A DNA stretch of 64,000 nucleotides from Stagonosporopsis chrysanthemi (taxonomy: Eukaryota > Ascomycota > Dothideomycetes > Pleosporales > Didymellaceae), in the NCBI GenBank assembly GCA_022560025.1, contig JAFISE010000154.1, positions 1-64,000 on the forward strand, written 5' to 3'. The notes below the pieces were generated by a model. It made no database searches, was not told the origin of the DNA, and worked only from the letters and a program-made list of their open reading frames with translations. The position numbers were made by a program, and so were the translations under genes. This document shows, piece by piece, positions 1-11,597 of the stretch. Position 1 is the stretch's first letter. Each line of letters opens with the position of its first letter.

Positions 1-915
1 CGTTGGGAAACAGATTTACGAAGGCATTTGAGTCGTGTTTGAACGAAAAATCGATGGAAATCGACCTTTCGCTGACCTGGAAAAGTTGATGTTCGGGTGC
101 GACTGTGGGGGTAGTGCCCCTTTAGCCGTGATGAGACTTGTATTTAGAATGAACGGATATTCTATCTTGATTCAACGATTCCAACACTTCCTATAGATCT
201 CCAAATAAGCCAAGAAGCACCTCTACCTCAACTGCAAAGAGTGGTTGAAACAAGGTATAAGAATGAACAAGTAGGTTGTTGAGAAGAAGTGGGCATCTAG
301 TGAATAGCACGTACAGTTTCTTTATAGATACAATACAATGCAGTAAGGGTGTCACAGAGCACAGCTCTTATCAGTGCCAAGAAGGGCGGTGTGATATAAT
401 CGTTGGTTAAGCTTTCCTGACCCTGTACCGGTGTGCTAGTGACAGTATACTGGCAGTCCCTCGTTGGTCATCCTGAATGCGTGCTAGTACACGAAGCTGA
501 CTGAATGATTATAGTAGTACAAGGCATTGTAAACATGCATAATTCATTAGCGTGAAACAACATGTATCCATTTTTTTGTCTAGCTCGGTCCGGCTCGGTC
601 TGGCTCAGCTCTTGTAGCGTCCGCAGAATGCTATAGGACTCCCAAGTATTTGAATGTTTTTCCGTATATAGCGGGCTTCATTGTACATTATCAAGAGAAT
701 ATTCTATCTTTTGCTAAAGCGTTGTGCCTATTAATAATTACTATCGTATTGTAGAAGAGTTTATGTGTAAGAACAAGGGCTTGTTCTTAGCCTTTACTGT
801 CTTATTAGCAATTAGCATCCTTATATACTATACAAGTATTTAGACAATACTTAATAAGAAGATAAGCTTATTTATATTCTAAATATATACCTACTTTCTT
901 ATATATAATACTATA
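1..915. other. Intergenic DNA, no gene seen
   Basis: No reading frame of useful length and no recognised motif. Base composition is mixed up to about 700 and then turns AT-rich with frequent TA steps, as in the transposon that follows. A short tandem of GCTCGGTC-like units lies at about 585-610. It may be the flank of an older insertion, but I cannot name it. Confidence 0.5.
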
Positions 916-3205
916 ACGTACCCTACAGGCAAGCAAGCTAACAGGCAAGCAAGCTACTTTTGCCAAGCCTCTACTAAAACCTAACCTATTATAGCCTAGA
1001 ACACTACACTTTAGCACTCTGTAGCAGACTACAGCATATAATATTATTTAGAGACTACCTCTATAGTAATCTTGCACATTTAAGCATTGTAGCTAGTCTA
1101 ATTGCACCTTCTGTAGCGCCTTTAAGTTAGCTTACCCTCTTAAGCGCGCACTTGTTTCTTAAGCTTCTTTCTATTACTATGCGCCCTAAACTCCTTTAAA
1201 GCTGCTAGTTGCTGCTTATTTCTAACTATTAGAGTCTCTTCTTTCTAAGCCTACTTTCTTTTATATAATTTTTGTTGCATAGCAGCCTTATTAGCTGCTT
1301 AAAGCTTGCTAATTTCCTGTTAGGCTAAAACTAGCTTATAGTATAGAATTACTCCCCTCTTTGTATAGTGCTTAAGCGCTCTTAGAACAGAGTTTAGTAA
1401 GCTACTCTGCTGCTTCTTATACTTCTCTTAAATTAGAGTTAAATGCAACCTAAATTCTAGAGTATTACTAAGAGTTTGCAACTACTAGAGCTTGCTATTA
1501 GTAGAGAGTAGTAGTAATAGAGTCTGTAGCTTTATAATAAGAGTTAAAATAACCTATTCTAAGTTAAAAGAGACTAATCTAGCACCTTAGAACTCTCTTT
1601 AGATATTGCTAAGAGTAAATACTATATTATAGGCTGCTTTAAAGTATAGAAGAAACTTAGTCTTTATAAAGTAAGTAATCTAGTTATATATAAGTATTTT
1701 AGCTTAGTGCCTATATATCTGCTTTAAAGAGGTAAAACAACCTATATTAAGTAGCTGTAAGAAGTGTAATAAGTAAAAAGGTATATATATAGTAATAATC
1801 TTGTTATCTTTATAATATTGCTAGAATTAGAGCTAGTTATAGCTCTTATAGCTATTAATAACTAGTAGTTTGTAAGTACTAATAGTTTACTTCTTTGTAT
1901 ACGCGTTAAAGTGCTTTAACTACTTAAGACTAAGACTATTAGTAGTCTAGCTGTTACTAAAGACTCTAATAACTTAATCTTAGAGCAGGTCTTTCTCCTT
2001 GTACTAGCTAGATAGGTAGTAGCGTGCTTTAAAGATAATAAAGAGTAAAATAGCCTATTCTTCTGTATTAATACTCTATATAACTATTATCTACTCCTAG
2101 TTGCCTTACTAGACTGTCTTTAGCCTTCTTTGTCTCTCTAAAGCTATAATAACTACTTCTAAAGAGATCTAGCTTTTTATAAAGCCTATCTTATGAAAGT
2201 TATAAGTATTATTATCTTAGATGCTATACTTAGCTTTAATATTAGATACTAGGCTAAACTAGCTCTATACAACTCCTAAATCCTTATAAAAGACTTACTT
2301 GTAGTTATATCTATAATTAAACTTTACTTTAAGCTCTAGCTAACACTTTACAAATATACTAAGATAGTTTATACTAACAGAGCCTAGATTGCGCTTAGCG
2401 CGCAGAGAATTAGCTATAGCAGCTATATCTGCTAGCTAGGCTGGCGAGCTCGGTACCCCTGTGTACTTAGAGTCTCTAGCTTTAGGTAGGTATAAATCTT
2501 TGAATATTTAAGATACGGCTTAGTAATGTATTACACGATAGAATGTACTAAGCTAGAGCTCTCAAAAAAGCTACTATTTGCCTAATTTGGAATAGTTTTG
2601 GCTTAGATATATCGCTTAGAACCTATGGAGAGTTTGTAGACCCCGGGGTTGGGTAGGGGTAGGGGTAGTACAAACTATCTAGCTATTCCAGGTGATATAA
2701 CTAAGCCAAAACTGATCCAAATTAGGCAAGTAGTAGCTCTTTTGAGAGTTCTAGCTTAGCGCGTTCTATCGTGTAATATATTACTAAGCCGTATCTTGAA
2801 TATTCAAAGAGTTATACCTACCTAAAGCTAGAGACTCTAAGTACACAGGGGTACCCAGCTCGCCATCCTACTGCTAGCTAGGGGCTAAATCCTTGTGTGT
2901 CTAGCTTAAGTATATACTTAACAATTATCTTCTCCTTGTTATTATTTAACTCTTGTAAGTTAGGCATAGTATTACCTTGTAAAGGTTGTCTAGTGTGTTA
3001 ATAGCTTAGCGTGCTCTAAGACACTTTATAGATAGCTATAGTATATTACTAAAAGAGATTTGTGTCTTATTTAAGAGCTTAAAGCACAAGCTATATCTAA
3101 GCTTCTTAAGACGTGTTAATAATAAGTTGTTATTAAGATATTAGTATAGAAATAGTACTTTAGTAGAGGCTTGGCAAAAATAGCTCGCTTGCCTGTAGGG
3201 TATGT
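916..3205 (-). mobile_element. RIP-mutated Fot1/pogo-like transposon (copy A)
   Basis: The ends are inverted repeats beginning ACGTACCCTACAGGCAAGC (right end ACATACCCTACAGGCAAGC), flanked by the dinucleotide TA (914-915 and 3206-3207), the target duplication of Tc1/mariner-type elements. Without the MITE and its duplicated target the element is 1,848 bp. The transposase read on the minus strand is riddled with stops and matches the better preserved copy at 26.8-28.9 kb, which shows the pogo/Fot DETGF region. The left end carries a second copy of the GGCAAGCAAGC unit that the right end lacks. The TA-rich composition and C>T/G>A differences between copies point to RIP. It is certainly inactive. 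Confidence 0.85.
2437..2870. repeat. 434-bp palindromic hAT-like MITE, copy 1
   Basis: The two halves are near-perfect reverse complements; termini are TAGGCTGGCGAGCT and its near complement AGCTCGCCATCCTA. It is flanked by the 8-bp direct repeat CTGCTAGC (2429-2436 and 2871-2878), and removing the element plus one repeat restores the sequence of copy H near 40.92 kb. An 8-bp duplication with TAGG-type ends suggests mobilisation by a hAT transposase (inference). There is no coding capacity. This is the least mutated copy in the window; its loop at 2641-2667 carries four runs of three to four G. Confidence 0.9.
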
Positions 3206-3739
3206 TATAGGCAAGTTCAATATATAAATCGAAGGCATACTAAATATTTTAAGTAAAAATAGTAGATAGACTCTGCTTATGAGGTAGGGTGAGCGCAGGG
3301 CGAGGCTATGGTGAAGCCGAGACACGACGCCGCTTGGCAGTGTGCGCGAACGAAGGCGGCGACAAGGACGAGCGCGTGCGATTTCCCGTGAGTATGTGAA
3401 GGAACAAGCGACGACTAGTAGGCCGCGGGCGTGTCGATATTGGTAAGGATGTTCGTTGGCAGAGAGGTTGAAGGGGGAGCCCTTGCGTTGAGCCGTGAGG
3501 GGTTGATCTAAGCCTGATTAGGAACTGAAGGCGGGTGATTCTCGAAAAAATGCAAAGCTAAGCTGATCAAAATCTAGCAAGACAATCAATACCTAGCGAC
3601 TGGTTGCAATTGACTTAACAGTTTATAGAACTGACTATATACAACTTTGGCTGTGTATACTATACCATTCAGGATACTACTCTTTGCTATTTGTAAACTA
3701 TGCCAAAGTCCCAGAGGTAAGAGTGTTCTCCAAATCCTC
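3206..3739. other. Spacer between transposon and chitinase gene 3' end
   Basis: From about 3280 the composition changes abruptly from AT-rich to normal GC. No reading frame with recognisable content was seen. It lies downstream of the minus-strand chitinase gene and should contain its 3' UTR and polyadenylation region. Confidence 0.5.
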
Positions 3740-6700
3740 TCAAAATTTGCATGTGTTGCCGCGGATATTGATCACGGAATCCATCCTTGCCTTTACAGGC
3801 CCAAGACTGGTGTATTCTTTGCTGTTCATACCTCGTCGAGCCTGGGCAGCGCTTTTAAACCCACCTTTTGCAACGCCTGCACCTGCCAAGTGCAGGAAAA
3901 CAGCCAAAAAGGCATTATCCGGGTTCTTGATTACATCGTAGATGGTCACACCAACGTCTCCAGCGACACCAATCAGACGGAGTAAGCTTCGCACAGCTGT
4001 GAGACCAACAGCACCGGCAGCTTCTCCGGCTCCTGGAATGAAAACTAGAAATCACTCGTCAGCAAACAAAAGCTGCGCAAATGTCAGGGTACACGACGTA
4101 CACAGTAGACCCATGATGAAATTCATGATCATGGCTTCGCGCTCTGCTTTTTTGATCTCGTCGGCCTTTGACACGACCTTTTCCATCGCGTCAATAGCCT
4201 CAGTCGCAGAGAATGAAGGAAGCGCAATTGCGTCAACAAGGTCTCTCATAGGAAGGTCCACTTGTTTCGAATTAGCTTGGCTGTTGACTGTTGGTGGAGT
4301 CACTTACCATCATATGGACCCGCCGCCTGCATGGTTTTGATCCGATTTAACAACTCTTCAGATGTGGAATAGGAGCTTCCGATAAGATCCTTTGGGTTGT
4401 ATATCGTGACCTTGTCGCTTGCGAAAGGATAGTTGTAGAAAAAAGTGTCCTGTTCCTCGCTGCATTTTTTGACGTCGTTGCTCCATTGGCAGCCGTTCGA
4501 TATCACCATGCGTCTCTTATCAAATCGGATCCAGTTCTTCTCAATGCCCCAAGTCTCAAGGAGATCCTTGTAGAACCCTTCGGCGTCTGTGAGAGTGAAG
4601 GTTGCTTTCGGGATGATTGTGCCTGGATCCAATCCCTTGTCTTCAAACTCCATCTTAGGGCATTTCTTCATGTCGTACGTACCCGCACCACCTTTGCAAG
4701 GTTTGGTGTCGATGCAGTCACCGTTCCTGAGACAGTATCTGCATTTGTCGCAGCACATCACGGCCCAGTCCTTCCGCTCTGTACATGTGAAGTACTTGTC
4801 CACTTTGTCAGAAGCCATAAAGTTGTTGATCTGCTCAGGGATCTGTGCCCGGACAAACTTTTCGTAGATTGCGAATTTTTTGTCATAGCCACTGTCGAGG
4901 AGGGTTTTGTACTTCTGAAGGGCTCCTTCATGCATGGCAACTTCAACATCGACAAGATACTGATCGACGCAATGTTCAGGCAAGCTGTCTTTGGCATCTT
5001 CAAGCTGTTTGAGTGTGTTATACTTGCCGGTGCATTCGGACCAGTAATCTGGGTCTTCGTAGCCTTCGTAGCCATCGTCACCACCACTTCCACTAGCAAT
5101 GGTAAGTAGCTGAATCTTAATCCCCCAACGTGGAGGTTACTTACTCAAGGAATTCTTGCAAATCAACTGCCCAGTCGGTTGTGCCGGCAAAGTTGTAGGT
5201 GTCGTAGAAGTCAGAGCGATATTTTTTCATCCCATCATCCATCCATGCTACCCATTCAGTGTCATTGTAAACCATGATGTTCGAGCCTTCCTTGGTCCAC
5301 TTCTTGTTGTAGCTGTTGGACTGGATAATTTCGTCAATCTCGGCGTTGGATATGTAGCCTGCTGTGTCTGTACACCGTCCTTTCATAGCGTTTGATTGAC
5401 GAGACGATCCGGTGAACTTGCAATTTTCAGAGTCGCAGCCCTTTTCAGCCATTTTGAAAGACCGACCGTAGCTAGAGACGCCGACAACAACTTTGTTGGA
5501 TGGAGCTCCAGCCTTAGTAATCATAGAGAGGGCGTCTTTGGTCTCAGTCTCATTAATATGAGACCGTAGACAGTTACCACTGTCGCAGCCAGGGCTAGAC
5601 CACTTGCTACCATAATCCCACTGGCCGTGTAGATCATAAGTCATATAGATGATGTAGTCCAGAGCTGTGGCCATATTTTTGATAGGAAATGACTTGAGGT
5701 ACCAGAACGACGCAGGTGCTGCAAAAGACACTGTCTTGGAGGATCCGACAGCTGTCTTCAAACTTGAGAGAAGTCTGTAATAATTGAGACCGTTGACTGG
5801 ATCGTCAGCTGGAATTTCCGGAATGCTTTGCAGTACTATAAGCCTCACTATAATCATTTTTACCGTTCAGAAGGTGAACTTACTCGGGAGCCTGCGCTAG
5901 TATGTTAGCCATTTTGCGTCGCCAATACAATTAACACTTGACTTACGCCGGGGTATTCCCAATCCAGATCGATACCATCGAGTTTGTGCTCGTTCATAAA
6001 AGAGATTAGGTTGTTTTTGAAGGCTTCGCGATTTGCTGGCTGCGTTGCCTCTCGGAGGATTGAAAATGTTCCTGGCTCTGTGCTGAAGGCCCACCCACCA
6101 AGAGAGACAATTTTCTTAATACCAGTCATACCCTTGAAGATCTCGAATTGCTCTTTTACCTTTGGATCTGTGATTTCGACTCTGAAATCGCCTCTAGTAA
6201 CGTTCGGAAATGCGAAATGAATGTGGGTATACTTTGTTGTGTCGATCTGATCGACACTCATGGTCAGGCAATTTCGATTGAAATTCCAAGATTCAAAGTA
6301 CGCCACTTTGATCTTGCTTGCTGGTGCAGAGCTCTTGATGATGTCTCGGCCGCAATTGCTCACACCTGGTAACTCTTAGCTACTTGCATGAAGAAAGCTC
6401 GCTTTACTGCCAGGGAACCGAAGATGTTCCCAGCCAAAGAAAAATAGGAGGAGGCTAAAGCACCTCATGAATCTTAGCACTAGAGCGAGCGACTTACATC
6501 CGTTCTTTGCTCCGGAGGTTCCGGGAGCGCCAGTCGCTGACTTGGAGACAATGCAAAAGTCGTCTGTCAAACCACATTGGCCCCAAACATTACAGCAAAC
6601 GTTCAGAGGGCATGGGTTTAGCGTTGTGAGATTGGTTCCAGCAGCAGGCTGCAAAGTGCCAGGCACCTGGGGATTATTTCTCAGTCTGTATCAACCAATA

Positions 6701-8458
6701 CATGTAGGGGGCTCTTACAGTTGGTCCACACACGGCGTTCTGTAAAGACAGATCTGTCAGCCATGTACAAGAAATACGAACGTCTGTAAAGGCGCACAAA
6801 TTTGACTTACTGGGACGCTCGCAGGCATTGGCGGGCTGCCGCTGCTGACACACATCTTGAAGTCAGTCCAAAGGGGATCGCAGCCAGTCCATCCCCAGGT
6901 ATTCTTGTTCCAGTTATCGAGGTCTGTAACACTGATGTCGCGGGCGGCTGCAATTTTACCGCAGCCGTCGTTCTTTTGGGTTGTGTACACGGCACAGTTA
7001 CCCTGTGCGTCTGGCTTTGGCTTTATATCTGGGAATTTGCCACTCGTGCAGCAGACTGGTTGACCCTCCATGAGCGTGTTACAAAGATTGCTCTTTGCGT
7101 TGGCTTTCATAAAGTCGGCCAAGCTGATGCCGCACTTAGAAGCAAGCGTCTCACAGATGTCTCCACTTACAACTTCCCTCGTCTTACACGTGCCGTCAGA
7201 GTTGCCACCGGGTAATGTACTGGGAAGGGTGCCACTGCTACAGCAGACCTTTTCATCTTTGATGAGAGTGTTGCAAAGATTTGCGCGGTTATACTTTTCC
7301 AGATCGGATTGGCTGATACCGCACCGGTTGGCAACAGCCCAGCAGCCATCGCCAGCCTGAACCGAAGATGTGCGGCAATCGGCTCTGATGGTTAGCCTGT
7401 ACCTTGAGTCCAGCTGGGCGGTCGTTGAGAGGCTGATTTGCTTCGTGCTATTCGTGCTGTTCATTGACGTGCCTTCGACAAGGGTCGGAACTCGCAGGTC
7501 GACTTCCATCCATTGTTCCCCAGTCGTGGGTTCCGACACACATGAGCCACTGGCCCAGGTTCTAACAGCTTCCTGAACGAATGGAAGGTTTTTGGAACTT
7601 GTGGCAACAATTCCGAAGCTATAGTCTGCGCCGCGCTTGTCACTCGCGCACAACTATAGTCCCGCAATGTCAGCAAAAAAATTATGACTGTCGACTAGTT
7701 GGTATTCACCTGTACAATAGTGGTCTTTGTCAAAGCCTTTTGCTGAACGTGAACGATGAATTTTTCGAGAACATTGCCAGTAATGCCGTGTTGATGAACC
7801 TCAACCCCAGCGAAAAGACCAATGCTCGATGATTGCGAGTAGGCAAATTCCATGGCATTGTTGGTGCAAGAAGGTTGTTGCCTTGCGAGGTGGTTCTTGA
7901 CCTGTTCCGATGCTGAAACGAGATGGTTGATGGAAAAGCCGTCATCGTCTGTAATGTGTGGTTGATGCATGTAGACTGGAGTCTGCTCCAGAACCCGATT
8001 TGCCGTGGTGCAGAGTGATGCTTTCTCATTATCAGCCTCAAAAACAGGTTGCACAGAGTCAAGATTGGCTGAGCACGCTCGAATGATAGGACTAGCGTTT
8101 TCCTTGGTTGCGCTTTTGACAACCATGTCAAGCAGCATAGTCTCATTACACAAAGCCAGTTTCGTAAGGTCGGGGAACAGGTACCATCCTGCTCCTGAGG
8201 GAACTGAGCGTGTCAACATCTTCTCAATTGTTACGCTTCGATATTCGACTCACTGTTGTTTACATTCGCAGTGGAGCAGGATGAAGGACAAAGCTTCAAC
8301 ACTTCAGTAGACACACGCTTCGCCGCTTCAAGCCATGTATCAAGATCATCTGTCGATTCCTCGATTCCAGCCTTGGAGTCGATAGCAGTCGAAAGTAAGC
8401 TGCCACTGCTGAGTCGGACAGCTAGGAAAATGGTCAAAGAGTGGAAGTATATCCTCAT
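3740..8458 (-). CDS. Secreted LysM/CBM18 GH18 chitinase, killer-toxin-like (subgroup C)
   Basis: Predicted chitin-hydrolysing secreted protein of 1,362 aa. Exons on the minus strand: 8458-8254, 8203-7710, 7653-6811, 6739-6719, 6666-6498, 6365-5947, 5891-5884, 5825-5145, 5092-4308, 4260-4102, 4044-3740 (4,089 nt, in frame). The ATG at 8458 is chosen because it opens a signal peptide (MRIYFHSLTIFLAVRLSSG). Three Cys-rich LysM modules lie at about residues 325-373, 388-438 and 452-503, a Cys-rich CBM18-like module at about 540-570, and a GH18 domain at about 590-940 with the catalytic DGIDLDWEYP motif (Glu near 714). A long C-terminal region of about 415 aa follows, with a hydrophobic stretch GLLFFIPGAGEAAG. 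This order is that of fungal killer-toxin-like chitinases. The 8-nt exon is inferred because it yields the family-like junction YPGAPDIP. The intron after the CBM18 part is long (132 nt). The gene is divergent from the secreted-protein gene at 9359. Confidence 0.9.
5884..5891 (-). other. 8-nt microexon of the chitinase gene
   Basis: Coding strand GCTCCCGA between acceptor GCGCAG and donor GTAAGT. Flanking introns are 5892-5946 (55 nt) and 5826-5883 (58 nt). It adds Ala-Pro and two bases of an Asp codon right after the catalytic DWEYPG. Skipping it breaks the frame. RNA data would settle it. Confidence 0.7.
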
Positions 8459-9358
8459 GATAGTGATTAACGAGCGACAAAAATGAACCAAATGAGAGTA
8501 AGAGTCTTTTGTGGAATAGACCCAACTAAAAGATGGGAAGGAAGAACTTGATGAGTGTGAGAAGGCACGAGGCACGCACATATAGACGGTGCAGTGCTGC
8601 ATTGGGTAATGCCGTAATCCTACGCTCGCCAATTTTTCCGCTGACATGAGCTTCAATCAGGCACGACTCAGTCATGATAGAGCTGCCTCTAGGCCTTCAT
8701 GCAAGTTGTCCGCCAAGGTGGCCGAGACGCATGAGCTTCCAGGAGAACAGTATTTCCGGCAGGCCCCATCTCGGTAACGGTCCATGGGTGACAGATCTAA
8801 GAGGTTCAGCCATGCACACATTGTCTATGTTCATGCATGGGTGGCGTACGTTCGGCAACGGCCGCGCCGACGATGCTCTTCCTCTTTGAGCAAATGCGCC
8901 GATGCCAAGATTTGACCCGCACGATTTGACCCACACCCTGCAGCAACATGCGCGGGTTCGACGTGGACTCGACTAACCCTAAAAATTGGGTTGATTTCCG
9001 CCTAGACCACGGCATGCAACCTAGTCGACATTTGGACTCGTGGGTGATAAATGCCCTGGGCGAGTCGCTCGCGAGGCCCCGCCCGTGCAGGGATAGTGAT
9101 CCAAATGTAGCATCAATGTTTTTAAGATGAGAGTCAGGCTTTACAAGCATGCGAAGCCGTTGTTGTAGCGGAGTATCAATGGCTGACTAGGGCCTCACGC
9201 GGCAGAACAAGCGAGGGCATCAACGCGTCAAATTGCTGTGCTTAACAAGACACATCGTCCTGACGTTGTTCATCTGGAACACGCTGCTCGCCAGGTTTCC
9301 GACTTCTTTAGTCTTACATTTGACACTACTCTTCAATTTCTGAGGCTTTTCTGCAACA
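8459..9358. promoter_or_regulatory. Divergent promoter region between chitinase and secreted-protein genes
   Basis: A 900-bp intergenic stretch shared by two divergently transcribed genes for secreted proteins. A TATA-like ATATAG lies at about 8580, roughly 125 bp upstream of the chitinase ATG. I see no repeated operator-like motif I can defend. Short open frames here show no coding signature. Confidence 0.4.
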
Positions 9359-10623
9359 ATGAGGCTCCAAATGTTGCCTATTCTCTTGTACTTCCTCACT
9401 TCCGTGTGGGCTGGTGGGTATCAAGGCGCTCTTGAACGTGTTTTCATGTATCAGGCGTATTATATCGACACGAAGCTCAACGCCGAAAATGATCAGATCA
9501 TGGGCTGGCAGTGCGTGAAGAAGAAATTCAACACCGCTACCAAAACCTGTACGGGAGGCTGGAGTCGAACGGTATTTATTTTAGCGGCACACGTACTGTG
9601 CACGAGACAATTGAGCTAATCTATCGACCTGCAGCCGGGACACCGAGGCAATACACCTCTTACCTACAACAAATTCGTGGAGTCCTTGGGCGGAGTGTCC
9701 GGAGGTAAACAATGGGGTGTACAGGTGAACAATGACCCTATAGATATCGAAAAATCAGCAACGAAGACGTACGACGAATTGATGAAGCCGGGTCCGGGCC
9801 AGAAGCCAGAAGATGTGAAGGTGAAGAACTTCGGTGCCAACGCTTTCATGAAAGAAACTGTAGAATGGAATGACTGCATCAAGAAGACCAGTAAGATGTG
9901 AGTGAGATCTGTCTCTTTGCACAGAAGTCATATGTCAGATGTAATTCGAAGACTAATGGCGATCAACATTCTAGGATAGAAAAGACTTACCAGGCGAAGA
10001 AGGACACCTTGACCGATGAGCAGAAAAAGATGTTTGCGGACTATGGTGCGTCATCTTCAATTCAACCTCAGCACCGATCTGATGCCATGTTAATCTTGAA
10101 ACTAGACAAAACAACAAGCTTGGTACTGAGCGCACGTGTCGGAGACCATGGAGCTCATCTAATCCAAGAAGCGCAAAACTTGCTTAATACTCACAAAATA
10201 ACTGTAGTAACAAAAAGCGCAGGTAAGGAATATCATCTTGCGTGTACTCATAGGGTCTTAGCTGACAATGGCATCCATTGTAGGCACCAATCCCGTAAGT
10301 AACCCGTGATCTCAAGTACTACACAATGTCGGTCGAAACCTTTCAAGGCTGTTGCATTCTTCATGCACTTTTTACTCGACTGAATGTTGAATTATTGGCA
10401 CTGACGGTACATTTAGACCCCGGGTGGCTCATCTTGGGATACTGTAGACTGGACAGAAACAATCAAACAGGCTGAGGACGCAGGCATAGCAGACGCAAAG
10501 CGGAAAGTTTCGGCCGCGGCAAAAGAGATATATGGAAAAAAGGGCCAAGCCCGAACGCACAAGCATGTCATAGACTCCTATCGCCGAGCAGAAGATAGAA
10601 AGCCAAACTGCGGTCGGGCTTGA
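9359..10623 (+). CDS. Small secreted protein next to chitinase, unrecognised function
   Basis: Predicted 293-aa protein from six exons: 9359-9571, 9635-9897, 9975-10045, 10106-10222, 10284-10294 (11 nt), 10417-10623 (882 nt, in frame). It opens with a signal peptide (MRLQMLPILLYFLTSVWA), so the mature protein is probably extracellular. The body is hydrophilic and largely helical-looking, with segments LSARVGDHGAHLIQEAQ and WDTVDWTETIKQAEDAG. I recall similar fungal secreted proteins, some listed as effector candidates, often lying beside killer-toxin-like chitinases, but I could not check this. No catalytic motif is visible. The 11-nt exon was placed by frame continuity between a GTAAGG donor and a GTAAGT donor. 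Its divergent neighbour is the chitinase, suggesting co-regulation. Confidence 0.75.
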
Positions 10624-10799
10624 GAGGAGACTGAGGGTCCGGGAAGGCACGATTGTGGGAACTAGCCTTCATCTCTGATCAGGGCTTGTCAGCACTTCTT
10701 TTTTATTCGTACATGTCAACACTGTCAACGCAGCCAAAGCAAGCACAACATGCAAATGATCCTCTAAACAAAAAGAATAATCAAGAAGATCGAGTTTCT

Positions 10800-11597
10800 T
10801 TAATCAACATACTCTTCATCCTCACTCCAGTAATCAGCGTTGTAGTACTCCGGATTAGCAGCCGACCAGTACCTCCGGTACGCATGCTTTAGCTCACGAT
10901 ACCCAACAGGTGATCCGTCGGTGAACGTGATGTGTGGTTCGAGGAAACGCAACTTCTCTTTACCACATGGCCACTTGACTGCGTCCACATCCTCTCCCCA
11001 ATTGATGAAGCCACCAATGCAGACTAACTGCACCTCTTCAGCGTTGATAAAGTCGGACAGCAGGTCCATCTCATGGTCCCACTCCTCCGGAGTCGCACGA
11101 CTGAGCTTCAGCCGCTTGATCAATGACGCTATTGGTAAGAAGTATACCAAACCCCACGTTCCTATGTTCAACAGATCAATGTCTAGATTTAACCAAACAT
11201 ATCGGCGATCATTGGAAGGCTGGTCTTCTCCTTCTAGGTAGACCTGTTGATATAGTTTGTGGTTGCGAGCTTCTCGACAAGCATGAAGGATTGCAGGCAC
11301 TGTTGAAGAAGTCAAATGAACGTATGGATGGTACTGGTCCCACTGATCCCAGGCCTTCTTTCTTGCCTTGCGTCCTGCACGTGTTGAGGTAGGGATATCG
11401 CTCATGGCTTCTTCGAAATTTGCCCTGCTGATGTACGACCAATCCGTTGGCTTTGACCACAACGGCACGGGTGGGCCTTCTGTTGTCGGCTTGGGCTTAA
11501 CAATGCGGACCTCGACTTCACGAGGCTCAACGGTCATTTCCCATATCGCCAAACGAAGTTCCAATGGCAACCGTGGAAATGGATGGAAAGTGGCCAT
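10800..11597 (-). CDS. 2EXR-domain-containing protein
   Basis: A single-exon gene of 265 aa starting at the ATG at 11597. The N-terminus FHPFPRLPLELRLAIWEM is the hallmark of the fungal 2EXR family, in which an F-box-like LPxELRxxIW motif is followed by a second conserved block. A further typical segment is ILHACREARNHKLYQ at about residues 120-135. These proteins are abundant in Pezizomycotina and have no established biochemical function. The C-terminus is acidic (SEDEEYVD). The frame stays open upstream of this ATG without a better start. It sits within the chitin-related cluster but shows no sequence link to chitin. Confidence 0.85.
   Translation of the reverse strand: MATFHPFPRLPLELRLAIWEMTVEPREVEVRIVKPKPTTEGPPVPLWSKPTDWSYISRANFEEAMSDIPTSTRAGRKARKKAWDQWDQYHPYVHLTSSTVPAILHACREARNHKLYQQVYLEGEDQPSNDRRYVWLNLDIDLLNIGTWGLVYFLPIASLIKRLKLSRATPEEWDHEMDLLSDFINAEEVQLVCIGGFINWGEDVDAVKWPCGKEKLRFLEPHITFTDGSPVGYRELKHAYRRYWSAANPEYYNADYWSEDEEYVD

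Noticed and set aside
2641..2667. Telomere-like (GGGGTA)n array.
   Set aside because: The units are GGGTA/GGGGTA, not TTAGGG, only four runs occur, and they form the loop of a MITE, not a chromosome end or interstitial telomere.
3116..3325. Minus-strand frame of 69 codons at the edge of the first AT block.
   Set aside because: It starts in normal-GC DNA and runs into the inverted repeat of the pogo element; no conserved content and no convincing start.
5141..5190. Stop codon after the GH18 domain suggesting a shorter chitinase.
   Set aside because: A GTAAGT donor and TAG acceptor (intron 5093-5144) restore the frame into the conserved C-terminal region.
6802..7576. Several plus-strand frames opposite the LysM exon of the chitinase.
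   Set aside because: The minus strand carries the LysM modules with conserved Cys; the plus frames are antisense shadows.
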